Part shown: one piece after another, positions 1-11,361 of the stretch | How positions within the stretch are numbered: position 1 is the stretch's first letter | Layout of the letters: each line of letters opens with the position of its first letter | DNA from: Sphingopyxis terrae subsp. terrae NBRC 15098 | Lineage (GTDB): Bacteria > Pseudomonadota > Alphaproteobacteria > Sphingomonadales > Sphingomonadaceae | Assembly: GCF_001610975.1 (NCBI RefSeq) | Contig: NZ_CP013342.1 | Coordinates: 2,365,001-2,429,000 of the forward strand | Reading direction: 5' to 3' | Length of the DNA stretch: 64,000 bases | The notes under the pieces: model-generated | Told to the model about the DNA's origin: nothing | The model's database searches: none | The model's input: only the letters and a program-made list of their open reading frames with translations | Position numbers and translations under genes: made by a program

Positions 1-222
1 GATGCCGAGGACAATACGCTGGTGATCACCGTAACCGGTCCCGACGGATGGCGAGCCGACGCAACGCCGCAGCAGGTTTCCGATGCCCTCGTCATAGGCT
101 TCTGCGAAACCTCGCCCGAATTCTTCCGGTCCAGCCACATCACGATGCGTGTCGATTCGATCGATACGAAGGCGAAACAAAAGGGGCCGCTGGTCTCCGA
201 CTGTCCTTCGGGCGGCACGTGA
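1..222 (+). CDS. C-terminal end of an unrecognised protein (partial)
   Basis: The frame is open from the first base of the window to a TGA at 220-222, giving about 73 residues of a protein whose start lies outside. The visible part is hydrophilic, with a single Cys near residue 35 and another near the end (DCPSGG). I see no membrane segment and no motif I can assign. A GTG at 22 could in principle start a 66-residue protein, but the open frame continues upstream of it, so a truncated longer gene is more likely. Function unknown. Confidence 0.5.
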   Translation, partial: DAEDNTLVITVTGPDGWRADATPQQVSDALVIGFCETSPEFFRSSHITMRVDSIDTKAKQKGPLVSDCPSGGT

Positions 223-248
223 AGGCGGCACAGGCCGTCACGCCGCCT
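223..248 (+). terminator. Possible stem-loop after the first partial gene
   Basis: A 7-bp perfect inverted repeat (AGGCGGC / GCCGCCT) with a 12-nt loop begins at the base after the stop codon. There is no clean T-run directly after it, so this is only a weak intrinsic-terminator candidate. Confidence 0.3.
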
Positions 249-329
249 CTGGACCTTCGCGCCTTTTCACCCTATGTTCATGCAGCAGCGCGTTATATGC
301 AGCGCGTTGGATTGGAATAGGGGCGATTC

Positions 330-599
330 TTGCGGTTATTGCTGACCCTTTTGGCGCTGCTCACCGGCTTCGCGACCGCGGACCGGGCGATGGCGGCGCC
401 TGCCACGCCCGTGGCAATGGGGTCGCTGGTCATGCTCGCCGAAAGCGCGAACAAGGCCGAGGCGAGCGATAGCGAACGCCGACCAACCACCGCTACCCCG
501 ACCCGCCGCACGACGAGCGGCGGCAGCGGCAAGCCGCGCAAGGCGGCCCCGCCGCATCTTCCCGGCCTCCTCACCGGCAGCGACCGCGCGCTCGAATAG
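330..599 (+). CDS. Small secreted hypothetical protein
   Basis: An 89-residue protein starting at TTG, preceded by an AGGGG Shine-Dalgarno sequence about 6 nt upstream. The first ~22 residues form a typical Sec signal peptide (MRLLLTLLALLTGFA followed by small residues and AMA-A), so the mature part is probably periplasmic. The rest is rich in Ala, Pro, Thr, Arg and Lys, with low complexity and no cysteine. I do not recognise the family. It sits alone between the partial gene and secA and is followed by a terminator-like hairpin, so it seems to be its own unit. The strong signal peptide and good ribosome site argue that it is real; no function can be proposed. Confidence 0.5.
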   Translation: MRLLLTLLALLTGFATADRAMAAPATPVAMGSLVMLAESANKAEASDSERRPTTATPTRRTTSGGSGKPRKAAPPHLPGLLTGSDRALE

Positions 600-625
600 C
601 CTTTTGGCGATGCCCTGACGGGCCA

Positions 626-650
626 GGCTCCGAATGATCGGGGCCTTTTT
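626..650 (+). terminator. Likely intrinsic terminator upstream of secA
   Basis: GGCTCC, an 8-nt loop and GGGGCC (G-U pairs allowed), followed directly by TTTTT. This is the usual hairpin plus T-run layout and lies 27 nt after the stop of the small secreted protein. Confidence 0.5.
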
Positions 651-706
651 CTGCATATTCGTGCGGCGCGTCCGCCACCCTTTTCGATAATCCAAGGAAA
701 TCCGCC

Positions 707-3442
707 ATGTTCGGCAGCATTGCCAAGAGCCTGTTCGGCTCGTCCAACGACCGCTACGTCAATTCGATCCGCAAGACCGTCGCCAAGATCAACGCCTTCG
801 AGCCCGAAATGGAGGCGAAGAGCGACGAGGAATTGAAGGCGCAGACCCCGAAGTTCCGCGCCCGGCTCGATGCCGGCGAAACGCTCGACGACATCCTGCC
901 CGAAGCCTTTGCGACGGTTCGCGAAGCGGCAAAGCGCACGCTCGGCATGCGCCATTTCGACGTGCAGATGATTGGCGGCATCGTCCTCCACCGCGGCGAA
1001 ATCGCCGAAATGGCGACGGGCGAAGGCAAGACGCTGATGGCGACTTTGCCCTGCTATCTGAATGCGCTCGAGAGCAAGGGCGTTCACGTCGTCACCGTGA
1101 ACGATTATCTGGCCCGCCGCGACGCCGAATGGATGGGCACCGTTTATGGCTTTCTGGGGCTGACGACCGGGATCATCGTTCCCAACCTCAACGAAACCGA
1201 ACGCCGCGCCGCCTATAACAGCGACATCACCTATGCGACGAACAACGAGCTGGGTTTCGACTATCTGCGCGACAACATGAAATATGACCGCGGCCAGATG
1301 GTCCACCGCCCGTTCAATTTCGGCATCGTCGACGAAGTTGATTCGATCCTGATCGACGAAGCGCGTACGCCGCTGATCATCTCCGGCCCGACCGACGACA
1401 AATCCGAACTCTATATCCGCGTCAACGAAGTGGTCCTTCAGCTCGGCGAAGAGGATTATGAGAAGGACGAAAAGGCGAAGTCGATCAGCCTGACCGAAGA
1501 AGGCACCGAGCATGTCGAGCGATTGCTCGAAAACGCCGGGCTGCTCCAAGGCAGCAACCTCTACGACATCGAGAACACGCAGGTCGTCCATCACGTCAAC
1601 CAGGCGCTGAAAGCCATCGTGATGTTCCGCCGCGACACCGACTATATCGTCAAGGACGGCAAGGTTGTCATCATCGACGAATTCACCGGCCGCATGATGG
1701 ATGGCCGCCGCTGGTCCGACGGCCTGCACCAGGCGGTCGAGGCGAAGGAGGGCGTGAATATCGAGCCCGAAAACCAGACGCTCGCCTCGATCACCTTCCA
1801 GAATTATTTCCGCATGTATCCCAAGCTGAGCGGGATGACCGGCACCGCGGCGACCGAGGCGGCCGAATTCTTCGAAATCTACAAGATGAACGTCGTCACC
1901 ATCCCGACGAACCGCCCGATCGCGCGCATCGATGAGGAAGATGAATTCTACAAGAATATCACCGACAAGTTCGGCGCGATCGCACGCACGATCCGCGATG
2001 CGAACGAGCGCGGCCAGCCGGTGCTGGTCGGCACGGTGTCGATCGAGAAGTCCGAGCTTCTGTCCTCCTATCTCGAAAAGGAAGGCGTGCCGCACAGCGT
2101 CCTCAACGCGCGCTTCCATGAAAGCGAAGCGCATATCGTCGCGCAGGCCGGTCGCGCCGGCGCGGTGACGATCGCGACGAACATGGCGGGCCGCGGCACC
2201 GACATCAAACTCGGCGGCAGCGAAGAATTCCGCATCGAGGACGAGCTGAAGGACATGCCCGAAGGCGCCGAACGCGACGCCGCCGAGGCACGAATCCGCG
2301 AGGAAGTCGCCGCTGAGCGTGAGGCGGTGAAGGCCGCCGGCGGGTTGTTCGTGCTCGCCACCGAGCGCCACGAAAGCCGCCGCATCGACAACCAGCTGCG
2401 TGGCCGTTCGGGCCGTCAGGGCGACCCCGGCCTGTCGAAATTCTACCTCTGCCTCGACGACGATCTGCTTCGCATCTTCGGTCCCGACACGCTGTTCGCC
2501 AAGATGATGAACAAGAATCTCGAGGATGGCGAAGCGATCGGATCGAAGTGGCTGTCGAAGGCGATCGAGACCGCGCAGAAGAAGGTCGAGGCGCGCAACT
2601 ACGACATCCGCAAGCAGGTCGTCGAATATGACAACGTCATGAACGACCAGCGCAAGGTGATCTACGAACAGCGCGGCGAGATCATCGACAGCGAAACGGT
2701 CGATGACGCGATGACGGCGATGCGTGCCGAAACGGTCAATGCGATCGTCGCCGATGCGTGCCCGCCGGGCAGCTATCCCGAGCAATGGGACATCGAGGCG
2801 ATGAAGGAGCGGGTGGCGAACATCCTCGACCTCAGCCCGCCGTTCGATGAATGGATGCAGGAAGATGCGGTCGATGCCGAAGTCTTCGAGGAGCGCATCC
2901 AGCAGATGGCCGACGCGGCTGCGGCCGAAAAGGCGGCGCAGGTCGACCAGGAAAGCTGGCGCGGTATCGAAAAGTCGATCCTGCTCCAGACGCTGGACCA
3001 TCATTGGAAGGACCATCTCGCGACGCTCGACGCATTGCGGCAGGCGATCTTCCTGCGCGCCTATGCGCAAAAGCAGCCGATCAACGAATATAAGGCCGAG
3101 GCTTTCGGGCTGTTCGAACGGATGCTGCAGAATATCCGCGAGGATGTAACGCGCACCGTGGCGCGGATCGATTTCCAGTTCCAGGAACCCGAACCGATGC
3201 CGTTGCCCGACCTGCCGGACTTCCTGACGACGCACATCGATCCCTTCACGGGCGAGGACAACAGCGCCGATATCGACGGCGGATCGCTGGGCGTGATCGC
3301 CGACACGCTGCCGCCGATGCAGGTGCCGCGCCCCGATCTTCCCGAAGGCGAAAATCCCTATGCGGCGCTGGAGATCAGCCGCAACGCGCCGTGCCCCTGT
3401 GGTTCGGGCCGCAAGTACAAGCACTGCCACGGGCAGCTTTGA
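707..3442 (+). CDS. secA: Preprotein translocase ATPase SecA
   Basis: SecA is the cytoplasmic ATPase that drives unfolded precursors through SecYEG. The 911-residue length is normal for the family. The Walker A motif ATGEGKT is at about residues 103-109, the [13 protein letters not shown] helicase motif follows about 100 residues later, and the second nucleotide-binding fold carries [11 protein letters not shown] and [10 protein letters not shown]. The C-terminus ends in the zinc-binding SEC-C motif, with C896, C898, C907 and H908, which binds SecB and phospholipid. The ATG at 707 is preceded by AAGGAA. The gene stands alone and is followed by a GC-rich hairpin. Nothing unusual is seen; identification is secure. 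Confidence 0.98.
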   Translation: MFGSIAKSLFGSSNDRYVNSIRKTVAKINAFEPEMEAKSDEELKAQTPKFRARLDAGETLDDILPEAFATVREAAKRTLGMRHFDVQMIGGIVLHRGEIAEMATGEGKTLMATLPCYLNALESKGVHVVTVNDYLARRDAEWMGTVYGFLGLTTGIIVPNLNETERRAAYNSDITYATNNELGFDYLRDNMKYDRGQMVHRPFNFGIVDEVDSILIDEARTPLIISGPTDDKSELYIRVNEVVLQLGEEDYEKDEKAKSISLTEEGTEHVERLLENAGLLQGSNLYDIENTQVVHHVNQALKAIVMFRRDTDYIVKDGKVVIIDEFTGRMMDGRRWSDGLHQAVEAKEGVNIEPENQTLASITFQNYFRMYPKLSGMTGTAATEAAEFFEIYKMNVVTIPTNRPIARIDEEDEFYKNITDKFGAIARTIRDANERGQPVLVGTVSIEKSELLSSYLEKEGVPHSVLNARFHESEAHIVAQAGRAGAVTIATNMAGRGTDIKLGGSEEFRIEDELKDMPEGAERDAAEARIREEVAAEREAVKAAGGLFVLATERHESRRIDNQLRGRSGRQGDPGLSKFYLCLDDDLLRIFGPDTLFAKMMNKNLEDGEAIGSKWLSKAIETAQKKVEARNYDIRKQVVEYDNVMNDQRKVIYEQRGEIIDSETVDDAMTAMRAETVNAIVADACPPGSYPEQWDIEAMKERVANILDLSPPFDEWMQEDAVDAEVFEERIQQMADAAAAEKAAQVDQESWRGIEKSILLQTLDHHWKDHLATLDALRQAIFLRAYAQKQPINEYKAEAFGLFERMLQNIREDVTRTVARIDFQFQEPEPMPLPDLPDFLTTHIDPFTGEDNSADIDGGSLGVIADTLPPMQVPRPDLPEGENPYAALEISRNAPCPCGSGRKYKHCHGQL

Positions 3443-3457
3443 CGGCATAGGACGGCG

Positions 3458-3485
3458 GGGCCGCGCGCCGGTGCGCGCGGCCCTT
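3458..3485 (+). terminator. GC-rich hairpin after secA
   Basis: An 11-bp perfect stem, GGGCCGCGCGC / GCGCGCGGCCC, with a 4-nt loop, starts 16 nt after the secA stop. It is followed by only two T residues, so termination here would be imperfect or factor-assisted. Confidence 0.5.
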
Positions 3486-3625
3486 CGCGCCGTGACGAGG
3501 CCGCTTGCCATCGCGCGGCGGCGCGATTAGCATCTTTCCCATAAGCTTGGTGGCCGTGTAGCCGCCGGGCGACGTAGCAGGTCGGAACAGGGCGCCGCGT
3601 TTATCGTGCGCGGTTGGCGTAGCTG

Positions 3626-5062
3626 TTGCGTGGAAAGGGTCGGAGCATTTCCTTCTTCGACGAGATGATAACCGGGGGTGGCGGGACCAGGCCGCCCTAT
3701 CGCGAATATTGCGAATGGTTCGATGCCGAGGATGCCCAGCGCATCCAGCGCAAGACGCAGCAGGCCGAAGCCTTTTTTCGCACCACTGGCATTACCTTCA
3801 ACGTCTATGGCGAGGCCGACGCCGACGAGCGGCTGATCCCGTTCGACGTCGTGCCGCGGATCATCGCGGCGGGTGAGTGGCGCCGCCTGTCGCGCGGGAT
3901 CGAGCAGCGGGTGCGCGCGCTCAACGCCTTTCTCTACGATATCTATCACCGGCAGGAGATTTTGCGTGCCGGCCGGGTGCCGACCGCGTTGATTGCGCGC
4001 AACGATGCCTTCCTGCCGATGATGATGGGCATGGATCCGCCGGGCGGCGTCTATACCCATATCAGCGGCATCGATATCGTCCGCACCGGCGCCGACGAAT
4101 TCTATGTGCTGGAGGATAATGCCCGCACCCCGTCGGGGGTGTCCTACATGCTCGAGAATCGCGAAACGATGCTCCAGATGTTTCCGGAGCTGTTCGCGAA
4201 AGTACCGGTGCGCGAGGTCGGCGACTATCCGATCAACCTCCTGAAATCGCTGTCGGCCTGTGCGCCGCCGATGTGCGGCGGTACGCCGACCGTCGCGGTG
4301 TTGACGCCGGGCATCCACAACAGCGCCTATTTCGAGCACAGCTTCCTTGCCGATCAGATGGGCGCCGAACTGGTTGAAGGGCATGACCTGCGCGTCGTCG
4401 ATGGCCGGGTCGCGATGCGCACGACGCAGGGCTATCGCGCGATCGACGTCCTTTACCGCCGCGTCGACGATGATTTCCTCGACCCGCTGAATTTCCGTCC
4501 CGATTCGATGCTGGGGGTGCCGGGGATATGGGACGTCTATCGCGCCGGCGGCATCACGATTGCCAATGCGCCGGGGACCGGGATCGCCGATGACAAGGCG
4601 CTCTATAGTTACATGCCCGACATCATCGAATTCTACACCGGCGAAAAGGCGCTGTTGCCCAACGTGCCGACGTGGCGATGCAGCGAGCCCGAACATCTGC
4701 GCGAGGTGCTCGACCGGCTTCCCGAACTGGTGGTGAAGGAAGTGCACGGGTCGGGCGGCTATGGAATGCTCGTCGGGCCGGCCGCGAGCCGGAAGGAAAT
4801 CGCAGCGTTCCGCGCCAAGCTGGAGGCCAACCCCGGCAATTATATCGCCCAGCCGACCCTGTCGCTTTCGACGGTCCCGATCTTCACCAAAAAGGGCCTT
4901 GCGCCGCGGCATGTCGATCTGCGTCCCTTTGTCCTGATGTCGCCGCAGGGCATCACCATCACCCCCGGCGGCCTGACGCGCGTCGCGATGACCAGGGGAT
5001 CGCTGGTCGTGAACAGCAGCCAAGGTGGCGGCACCAAGGACACCTGGGTGTTGGAGGACTGA
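3626..5062 (+). CDS. Circularly permuted ATP-grasp protein (CP_ATPgrasp, DUF404/DUF407 type)
   Basis: The roughly 478-residue protein belongs to the circularly permuted ATP-grasp ligases predicted to form amide bonds between amino acids or peptides. Recognisable blocks are the N-terminal SFFDEM..GG segment, YRRVDDDFLDPLNF, GTGIADDKALYSYMPD, the KEVHGSGGYGMLVGP glycine-rich loop, and RPFVLM near the C-terminus. It is first in a run with an alpha-E protein (5 nt downstream), a transglutaminase-like protease and an Anbu peptidase, a grouping known from comparative genomics. The start is uncertain: TTG at 3626 gives the full length, while an in-frame ATG at 3665 would remove 13 residues. Its substrate is unknown. 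Confidence 0.9.
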   Translation: MRGKGRSISFFDEMITGGGGTRPPYREYCEWFDAEDAQRIQRKTQQAEAFFRTTGITFNVYGEADADERLIPFDVVPRIIAAGEWRRLSRGIEQRVRALNAFLYDIYHRQEILRAGRVPTALIARNDAFLPMMMGMDPPGGVYTHISGIDIVRTGADEFYVLEDNARTPSGVSYMLENRETMLQMFPELFAKVPVREVGDYPINLLKSLSACAPPMCGGTPTVAVLTPGIHNSAYFEHSFLADQMGAELVEGHDLRVVDGRVAMRTTQGYRAIDVLYRRVDDDFLDPLNFRPDSMLGVPGIWDVYRAGGITIANAPGTGIADDKALYSYMPDIIEFYTGEKALLPNVPTWRCSEPEHLREVLDRLPELVVKEVHGSGGYGMLVGPAASRKEIAAFRAKLEANPGNYIAQPTLSLSTVPIFTKKGLAPRHVDLRPFVLMSPQGITITPGGLTRVAMTRGSLVVNSSQGGGTKDTWVLED

Positions 5063-5067
5063 CGGCG

Positions 5068-6009
5068 ATGCTAGGCAAAACCGCAGGCAGCCTCTTCTGG
5101 ATGGCGCGCTATCTTGAACGAAGCGAGAATAATGCGCGGCTGATCGACGCGGGCTTTCGCATCGCGCTCACGCGGTCGCAGACGGCGCCCGCCGAATGGC
5201 GCTCGATATTGGAGACCGCGGGGGTCGATCAGGCATTCCTGGCGACGCACGATGATTACAGCTCCGCGCGCGTGGTCGATTTCCTGCTGCGCGACCCGGC
5301 CAACCCGTCGAGCATCCTGTCGATCGTCAAGCACGCGCGCGACAATGCGCGCACCGCGCGCACCGCACTGACGCGCGAGGTGTGGGAGGCGGTGAATACG
5401 AGCTGGATGACGTTGACCGACCTGCTCAAGCGGCCGGTGCGTGAGGACGATCTGCCCGACGTGCTCGCCGCGATCCGCCAGCAGAGTGCGCAGGTGCGCG
5501 GTGCGCTGACCGGCACGATGCTGCGCAACGATGGTTATAATTTCGCGCGGCTGGGCACTTTCCTCGAACGCGCCGACAACACGGCGCGCATTCTCGACGT
5601 AAAATATTATCTGCTGCTGCCCTCGGTCGCGCATATCGGCACCTCGATCGACAATGTGCAGTGGGAAACGATCCTGCGGTCGGTCTCGGCGCACCGCGCC
5701 TATCGCTGGCTTTACGGGGCCGAGATCAGCGCGCTCAAGATCGCCGAATTCCTGATCCTCTATGGCCAGATGCCGCGCAGCCTCGCCTTTTGCTGCGCCA
5801 AGATGCAGGATAATCTTGCCTGGCTGCAGCGCGGCTATGGCGAAGAGACCGAGGCAGGGCGGATGGCCGACGCCCTGTGCCGGCAAAAGCTCGCGGGGCC
5901 GATCCAGGCGATCTTCGATGGTGGCCTGCACGAATATCTGACCGATTTCCTGTCCGCCAATTCGGCGCTCGCGATGCAGATCGAGCGCGATTACCGTTTC
6001 GTGGAGTGA
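5068..6009 (+). CDS. Alpha-E domain protein (DUF403)
   Basis: This 313-residue protein is almost wholly alpha-helical. It begins MLGKTAGSLFWMARYLERSE, the hallmark opening of the alpha-E family, and repeats related helices later (FARLGTFLERADNTARILDV). No catalytic residues are known for the family; it is thought to act as a partner of the permuted ATP-grasp protein encoded just upstream. The ATG at 5068 lies 5 nt after that stop codon, and the next gene starts 2 nt after this one ends, so the genes are probably co-transcribed and translationally coupled. The open frame extends upstream, but the family's conserved N-terminus fixes this start. Confidence 0.9.
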   Translation: MLGKTAGSLFWMARYLERSENNARLIDAGFRIALTRSQTAPAEWRSILETAGVDQAFLATHDDYSSARVVDFLLRDPANPSSILSIVKHARDNARTARTALTREVWEAVNTSWMTLTDLLKRPVREDDLPDVLAAIRQQSAQVRGALTGTMLRNDGYNFARLGTFLERADNTARILDVKYYLLLPSVAHIGTSIDNVQWETILRSVSAHRAYRWLYGAEISALKIAEFLILYGQMPRSLAFCCAKMQDNLAWLQRGYGEETEAGRMADALCRQKLAGPIQAIFDGGLHEYLTDFLSANSALAMQIERDYRFVE

Positions 6010-6011
6010 CG

Positions 6012-6815
6012 ATGTTCCTGCGTGTCGATCATACCACCCATTATCGTTATGACGCTCCCGTCGGCTATGCGCTGCAACAACTGCGCCTGACCCCCAAGGA
6101 CCGGCCGGGCCAGCAGCGGATCCACGACTGGACGATCGAGGTCGAGGGCGGGGAAAAGCAGCTCCATTATGTCGATCATCACGGCAATGGCGTCGATCTG
6201 ATCGCGGTGCACGGCGGCGATGCCGAACTTGTCATCCGGTGCCACGGCGCGGTCGAACTGCTCACCACAGACGGGGTGATCGGGGCGCATCGCGGGGCGA
6301 TGCCGCTGTGGACCTTCCTCCGCCCGACGCCGCTGACGCGTGCGGGACGGGGCGTGCGCGCGCTGACCGCCGGATTGGGCCGCGACTTCGCGAACGATAT
6401 CGAACGCGCGCATGCGCTGTCGGCGGCGATCCTCGACCGGCTGGCCTATCGCATCGGCGTCACCGATGCCGAGACAACCGCCGAACAGGCGCTGGGGGGC
6501 GAGGGCGGGGTGTGTCAGGATCACGCCCATATCTTCATCGCCGCGATGCGCCATCTGGGCCACCCTGCGCGTTATGTTTCGGGCTATCTCAGCATGGACG
6601 ACCGCACCCATCAGGACGCCACCCACGCCTGGGCGGAGGCGCATTTCGACCATATCGGCTGGATCGGCTTCGACGTCAGCAACGGCCATTCGCCCGACGA
6701 GCGCTATATCCGCGTCGCGACGGGGCTCGATTATCGCGATGCCGCCCCGGTTCGCGGCATGCGCTATGGTGCGGCGCAGGAAAATCTGGTTGTCCAATTG
6801 CAGGTGCAGCAATAA
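6012..6815 (+). CDS. Transglutaminase-like cysteine peptidase with bacterial N-terminal domain
   Basis: A 267-residue protein with the bacterial transglutaminase N-terminal beta domain (residues ~1-85, starting MFLRVDHTTHYRYDAPV) and a transglutaminase/protease core. The papain-like triad is visible: C168 in GGVCQDHAH, H205 in DATHAWAEA and D221 in GFDVSNG. Members may cleave or form amide bonds. There is no signal peptide, so it acts in the cytoplasm. The ATG at 6012 follows the alpha-E stop by 2 nt. Its place between alpha-E and Anbu genes suggests it trims or processes peptides made by the ATP-grasp partner; that role is inference. Confidence 0.9.
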   Translation: MFLRVDHTTHYRYDAPVGYALQQLRLTPKDRPGQQRIHDWTIEVEGGEKQLHYVDHHGNGVDLIAVHGGDAELVIRCHGAVELLTTDGVIGAHRGAMPLWTFLRPTPLTRAGRGVRALTAGLGRDFANDIERAHALSAAILDRLAYRIGVTDAETTAEQALGGEGGVCQDHAHIFIAAMRHLGHPARYVSGYLSMDDRTHQDATHAWAEAHFDHIGWIGFDVSNGHSPDERYIRVATGLDYRDAAPVRGMRYGAAQENLVVQLQVQQ

Positions 6816-6847
6816 TCGGGACATCACAGGGGCGGGACGGGGATTCG

Positions 6848-7579
6848 ATGACCTATTGCGTGGGCATGCGTTTGAACAAGGGGCTGGTGTTCATGTCGGA
6901 CACCCGCACCAACGCCGGCGTCGACGACATATCGCAGGTGCGCAAGATGCGCAGCTGGCACGTGCCGGGCGAGCGCGTGATCACGCTGATGTCGGCGGGC
7001 AATCTGGCGACCACGCAAGCGGTCGTCAGCCTGCTCGACGAACGCACCAAGGCGCCTGAAGAACGCCAACCGTCGATCCTGCAGGCGCCGTCGATGTTCC
7101 AAGTCGCGACGATCGTCGGGGAAACGCTGCGCCAGATCGTGCTGCGCTACGGCGCCGAAGGGCCGGCCGCCGAATCGATCTTTCGCGCCTCGTTGATCGT
7201 CGGCGGGCAGATTGCCGGCGCCGAACCGCGCCTGTTCCTGATCTATCCCGAGGGCAATTTCATCGAAGCGGGGGAGGATAATCCCTTCTTCCAGATCGGC
7301 GAAACCAAATATGGCCGCCCGATCATCGTGCGGTCCTACGATCCCGCCATGTCGTTCGAGGATGCGGTCAAGCTGCTGTGCGTCTCGTTCGATTCGACGA
7401 TCCGCGCCAACGCCGGGGTCGATCTGCCGATCGACCTGAAGGTCCACGAACGCGACGATTTCCACGGCGTCCACGAACGCCGTTTCGAACGCGACGATCC
7501 CTATTTCCACAATGTGTCGCACGGCTGGGCCGAGGCGCTGGGCATCGCCCTGGCCGAACTGCCGGACTTCCATTTCTAA
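6848..7579 (+). CDS. Anbu-type proteasome-related peptidase
   Basis: A 243-residue Ntn-hydrolase of the Anbu (ancestral beta-subunit) family, related to HslV and proteasome beta subunits. The N-terminus MTYCVGMRL exposes Thr2 as the predicted catalytic nucleophile once Met is removed; the conserved SDTRTNAG and the YPEGNFIEAGEDNPFFQIGE blocks follow. The start at ATG 6848 is dictated by the need for Thr directly after Met; the upstream frame is open but is antifamily. It is the last gene of the ATP-grasp/alpha-E/transglutaminase run, 32 nt after the previous stop, and is followed by a palindromic repeat. Anbu proteins form oligomeric cytoplasmic assemblies whose natural substrate is not established. 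Confidence 0.93.
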   Translation: MTYCVGMRLNKGLVFMSDTRTNAGVDDISQVRKMRSWHVPGERVITLMSAGNLATTQAVVSLLDERTKAPEERQPSILQAPSMFQVATIVGETLRQIVLRYGAEGPAAESIFRASLIVGGQIAGAEPRLFLIYPEGNFIEAGEDNPFFQIGETKYGRPIIVRSYDPAMSFEDAVKLLCVSFDSTIRANAGVDLPIDLKVHERDDFHGVHERRFERDDPYFHNVSHGWAEALGIALAELPDFHF

Positions 7580-7581
7580 AT

Positions 7582-7722
7582 CCCCCTCCCGCTTGCGGGA
7601 GGGGTTAGGGGTGGGGTCTCGCGAAGCGAGAATTTCGACGTTGGTGAAATGCCCACCCCGCTGCGACTAACCAGCAAGCTGGCAAGTCTCGCTGCCCCTC
7701 CCGTACACGGGAGGGGTTAGGG
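7582..7722. repeat. Composite palindromic intergenic repeat (CCCCTCCCG family, two hairpins)
   Basis: Two near-identical hairpins, CCCCTCCCGC-TT-GCGGGAGGGG at 7583-7604 and CCCCTCCCGT-AC-ACGGGAGGGG at 7695-7716, each followed by TTAGGG, bracket a segment with a smaller CTCGCGAAGCGAG stem. A third copy of the hairpin is found at 44054-44075. The block sits between convergent genes and could also end both transcripts. Confidence 0.75.
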
Positions 7723-9687
<1,965 letters not shown>

Positions 9688-9719
9688 TGCATCTCTCCTC
9701 TATTTGCTATCCCCTTAGC

Positions 9720-9798
9720 CGTTCGCATCGAGCGAAGTCGAGATGCCCTATCGTCCTTGCGCGCCGTCGTGGTGTCTCGACTTCGCTCGACACGAACG
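9720..9798. repeat. Dispersed inverted repeat (TCGAGCGAAGTCGAGA family)
   Basis: The arm at 9720-9748 contains TCGAGCGAAGTCGAGA; its inverted partner at 9771-9798 contains TCTCGACTTCGCTCGA, and both arms end in GTTCG / CGAAC. The element lies between the divergent acetyl-CoA synthetase and aldehyde dehydrogenase genes and resembles the short palindromes dispersed in sphingomonad intergenic regions. Confidence 0.75.
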
Positions 9799-9848
9799 GG
9801 GGAGGAGTATTATGCGGCTGCCCGATGACGTGGACGAAAGGACGAAGG

Positions 9849-11351
9849 ATGGCCGGGATCGAGAAAATGACGGCAGGCCTGCTCGATACGCTCGGCGTGG
9901 AGCGCGCCTTATACACCCAGGGTTCGATGCCGTCCCATTCGCCGCTGACCGGCGAGCAGATCGCGGCGGTCCGGATCGCCGATGCCGCCGACACCGACGC
10001 CGCGCTCGCCGCCGCCGGTGCGGCGTTTCGCGCGTGGCGCGACGTGCCCGCCCCGCGCCGCGGCGAGCTGGTGCGGTTGTTCGGTGAGGAACTGCGCGCC
10101 GCCAAGGATGATCTTGCGACGCTGGTGACGATCGAGGCGGGCAAGATTCCGTCCGAAGGCGCGGGCGAGGTGCAGGAGATGATCGACATCTGCGACTTTG
10201 CGGTCGGCCTGTCGCGCCAGCTTCACGGCCTCACCATCGCGACCGAGCGACCCGGGCACCGGATGATGGAGATATGGCACCCGCTGGGCGTCGTGGGCGT
10301 CATCTCCGCCTTCAATTTTCCGGTCGCCGTCTGGGCATGGAATGCCGCGCTAGCGCTCGTCTGCGGCAATAGCGTGGTTTGGAAGCCTTCCGAAAAGACG
10401 CCGCTTACTGCCTTGGCGACGCAGGCGATTTTCGAGCGCGCCTTGCGGCGGTTCGGCGACGCGCCCGCGGGATTGTCGCAAGTGCTGATCGGCGGGCGCG
10501 AGACAGGCGAGGCGCTTGTCGATGATGCCCGCGTCGCGCTCGTCTCGGCGACGGGATCGACGCGCATGGGCCGCGCCGTGGCGCCGCGCCTCGCGCAGCG
10601 GTTCGCGCGCGCGATCCTCGAACTCGGCGGCAATAACGGCGTGATCGTCGCCCCCTCGGCCGACCTCGATCTCGCGCTGCGCGGGGTCGCGTTCGGCGCA
10701 ATGGGCACCGCGGGGCAGCGCTGCACGACGACGCGGCGGCTGTTCGTCCACGACATCATCCATGACGGCTTCGTCGCCAGGTTGAAGGCGGCCTATGCCA
10801 GCGTCGGCGTCGGCAATCCGCTGGAGAGCACCGTGCTGGTTGGCCCGCTCATTGACCGCGCTGCCTATGAGGCGATGCAGGCAGCGCTGGCGGCGGCAAA
10901 GGCCGCGGGCGGCGTCGTGCATGGCGGCGATCGGGTCGGCGAAGGCGCGAGCTATTATGTTCGCCCCGCACTCGTGGAAATGCCCGGGCAGGTCGGCCCG
11001 GTGCTGGAGGAGACGTTCGCGCCGATCCTCTACGTCATGCGCTACGACGATCTCGACACCGCGATCCGTCTGCACAATGATGTGGCGGCGGGACTGTCAT
11101 CGGCGATCTTCACCACCGACCTGCGCGAAGCCGAGCGCTTCCTGACCGCGAGCGATTGCGGCATCGCCAACGTCAATCTCGGCACATCGGGCGCCGAGAT
11201 CGGCGGAGCGTTCGGCGGCGAGAAGGAAACCGGCGGCGGACGCGAGAGCGGGTCGGATGCGTGGCGCCAATATATGCGCCGCGCTACGAACACGGTGAAC
11301 TATTCCGACGCGCTTCCGCTGGCGCAGGGTGTCAGTTTCGATCTGGGTTAG
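9849..11351 (+). CDS. ALDH7-family aldehyde dehydrogenase (aminoadipate-semialdehyde type)
   Basis: A 500-residue NAD(P)-dependent aldehyde dehydrogenase. The catalytic Cys is C292 (GQRCTTTRR) and the general base is E258 (ELGGNNG); the cofactor region reads AFNFPVAVWAWN and WKPSEKTPL. The GNNG and GQRCTTTRR signatures are typical of ALDH7, which includes the alpha-aminoadipic semialdehyde (piperideine-6-carboxylate) dehydrogenases of lysine catabolism. No other lysine-degradation gene is visible nearby, so the substrate remains open. The ATG at 9849 has GGACGAAGG directly upstream and begins the conserved N-terminus; the open frame extends further but without a credible start. Monocistronic between two repeat elements. 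Confidence 0.85.
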   Translation: MAGIEKMTAGLLDTLGVERALYTQGSMPSHSPLTGEQIAAVRIADAADTDAALAAAGAAFRAWRDVPAPRRGELVRLFGEELRAAKDDLATLVTIEAGKIPSEGAGEVQEMIDICDFAVGLSRQLHGLTIATERPGHRMMEIWHPLGVVGVISAFNFPVAVWAWNAALALVCGNSVVWKPSEKTPLTALATQAIFERALRRFGDAPAGLSQVLIGGRETGEALVDDARVALVSATGSTRMGRAVAPRLAQRFARAILELGGNNGVIVAPSADLDLALRGVAFGAMGTAGQRCTTTRRLFVHDIIHDGFVARLKAAYASVGVGNPLESTVLVGPLIDRAAYEAMQAALAAAKAAGGVVHGGDRVGEGASYYVRPALVEMPGQVGPVLEETFAPILYVMRYDDLDTAIRLHNDVAAGLSSAIFTTDLREAERFLTASDCGIANVNLGTSGAEIGGAFGGEKETGGGRESGSDAWRQYMRRATNTVNYSDALPLAQGVSFDLG

Positions 11352-11361
11352 CAATCCTCGC

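Noticed and set aside
293..3511. Very long open frame on the minus strand opposite secA (over 1000 residues)
   Set aside because: It is the antisense shadow of secA in a GC-rich genome; it is His/Arg/Asp-rich, has no known motif, and the plus strand is clearly SecA.
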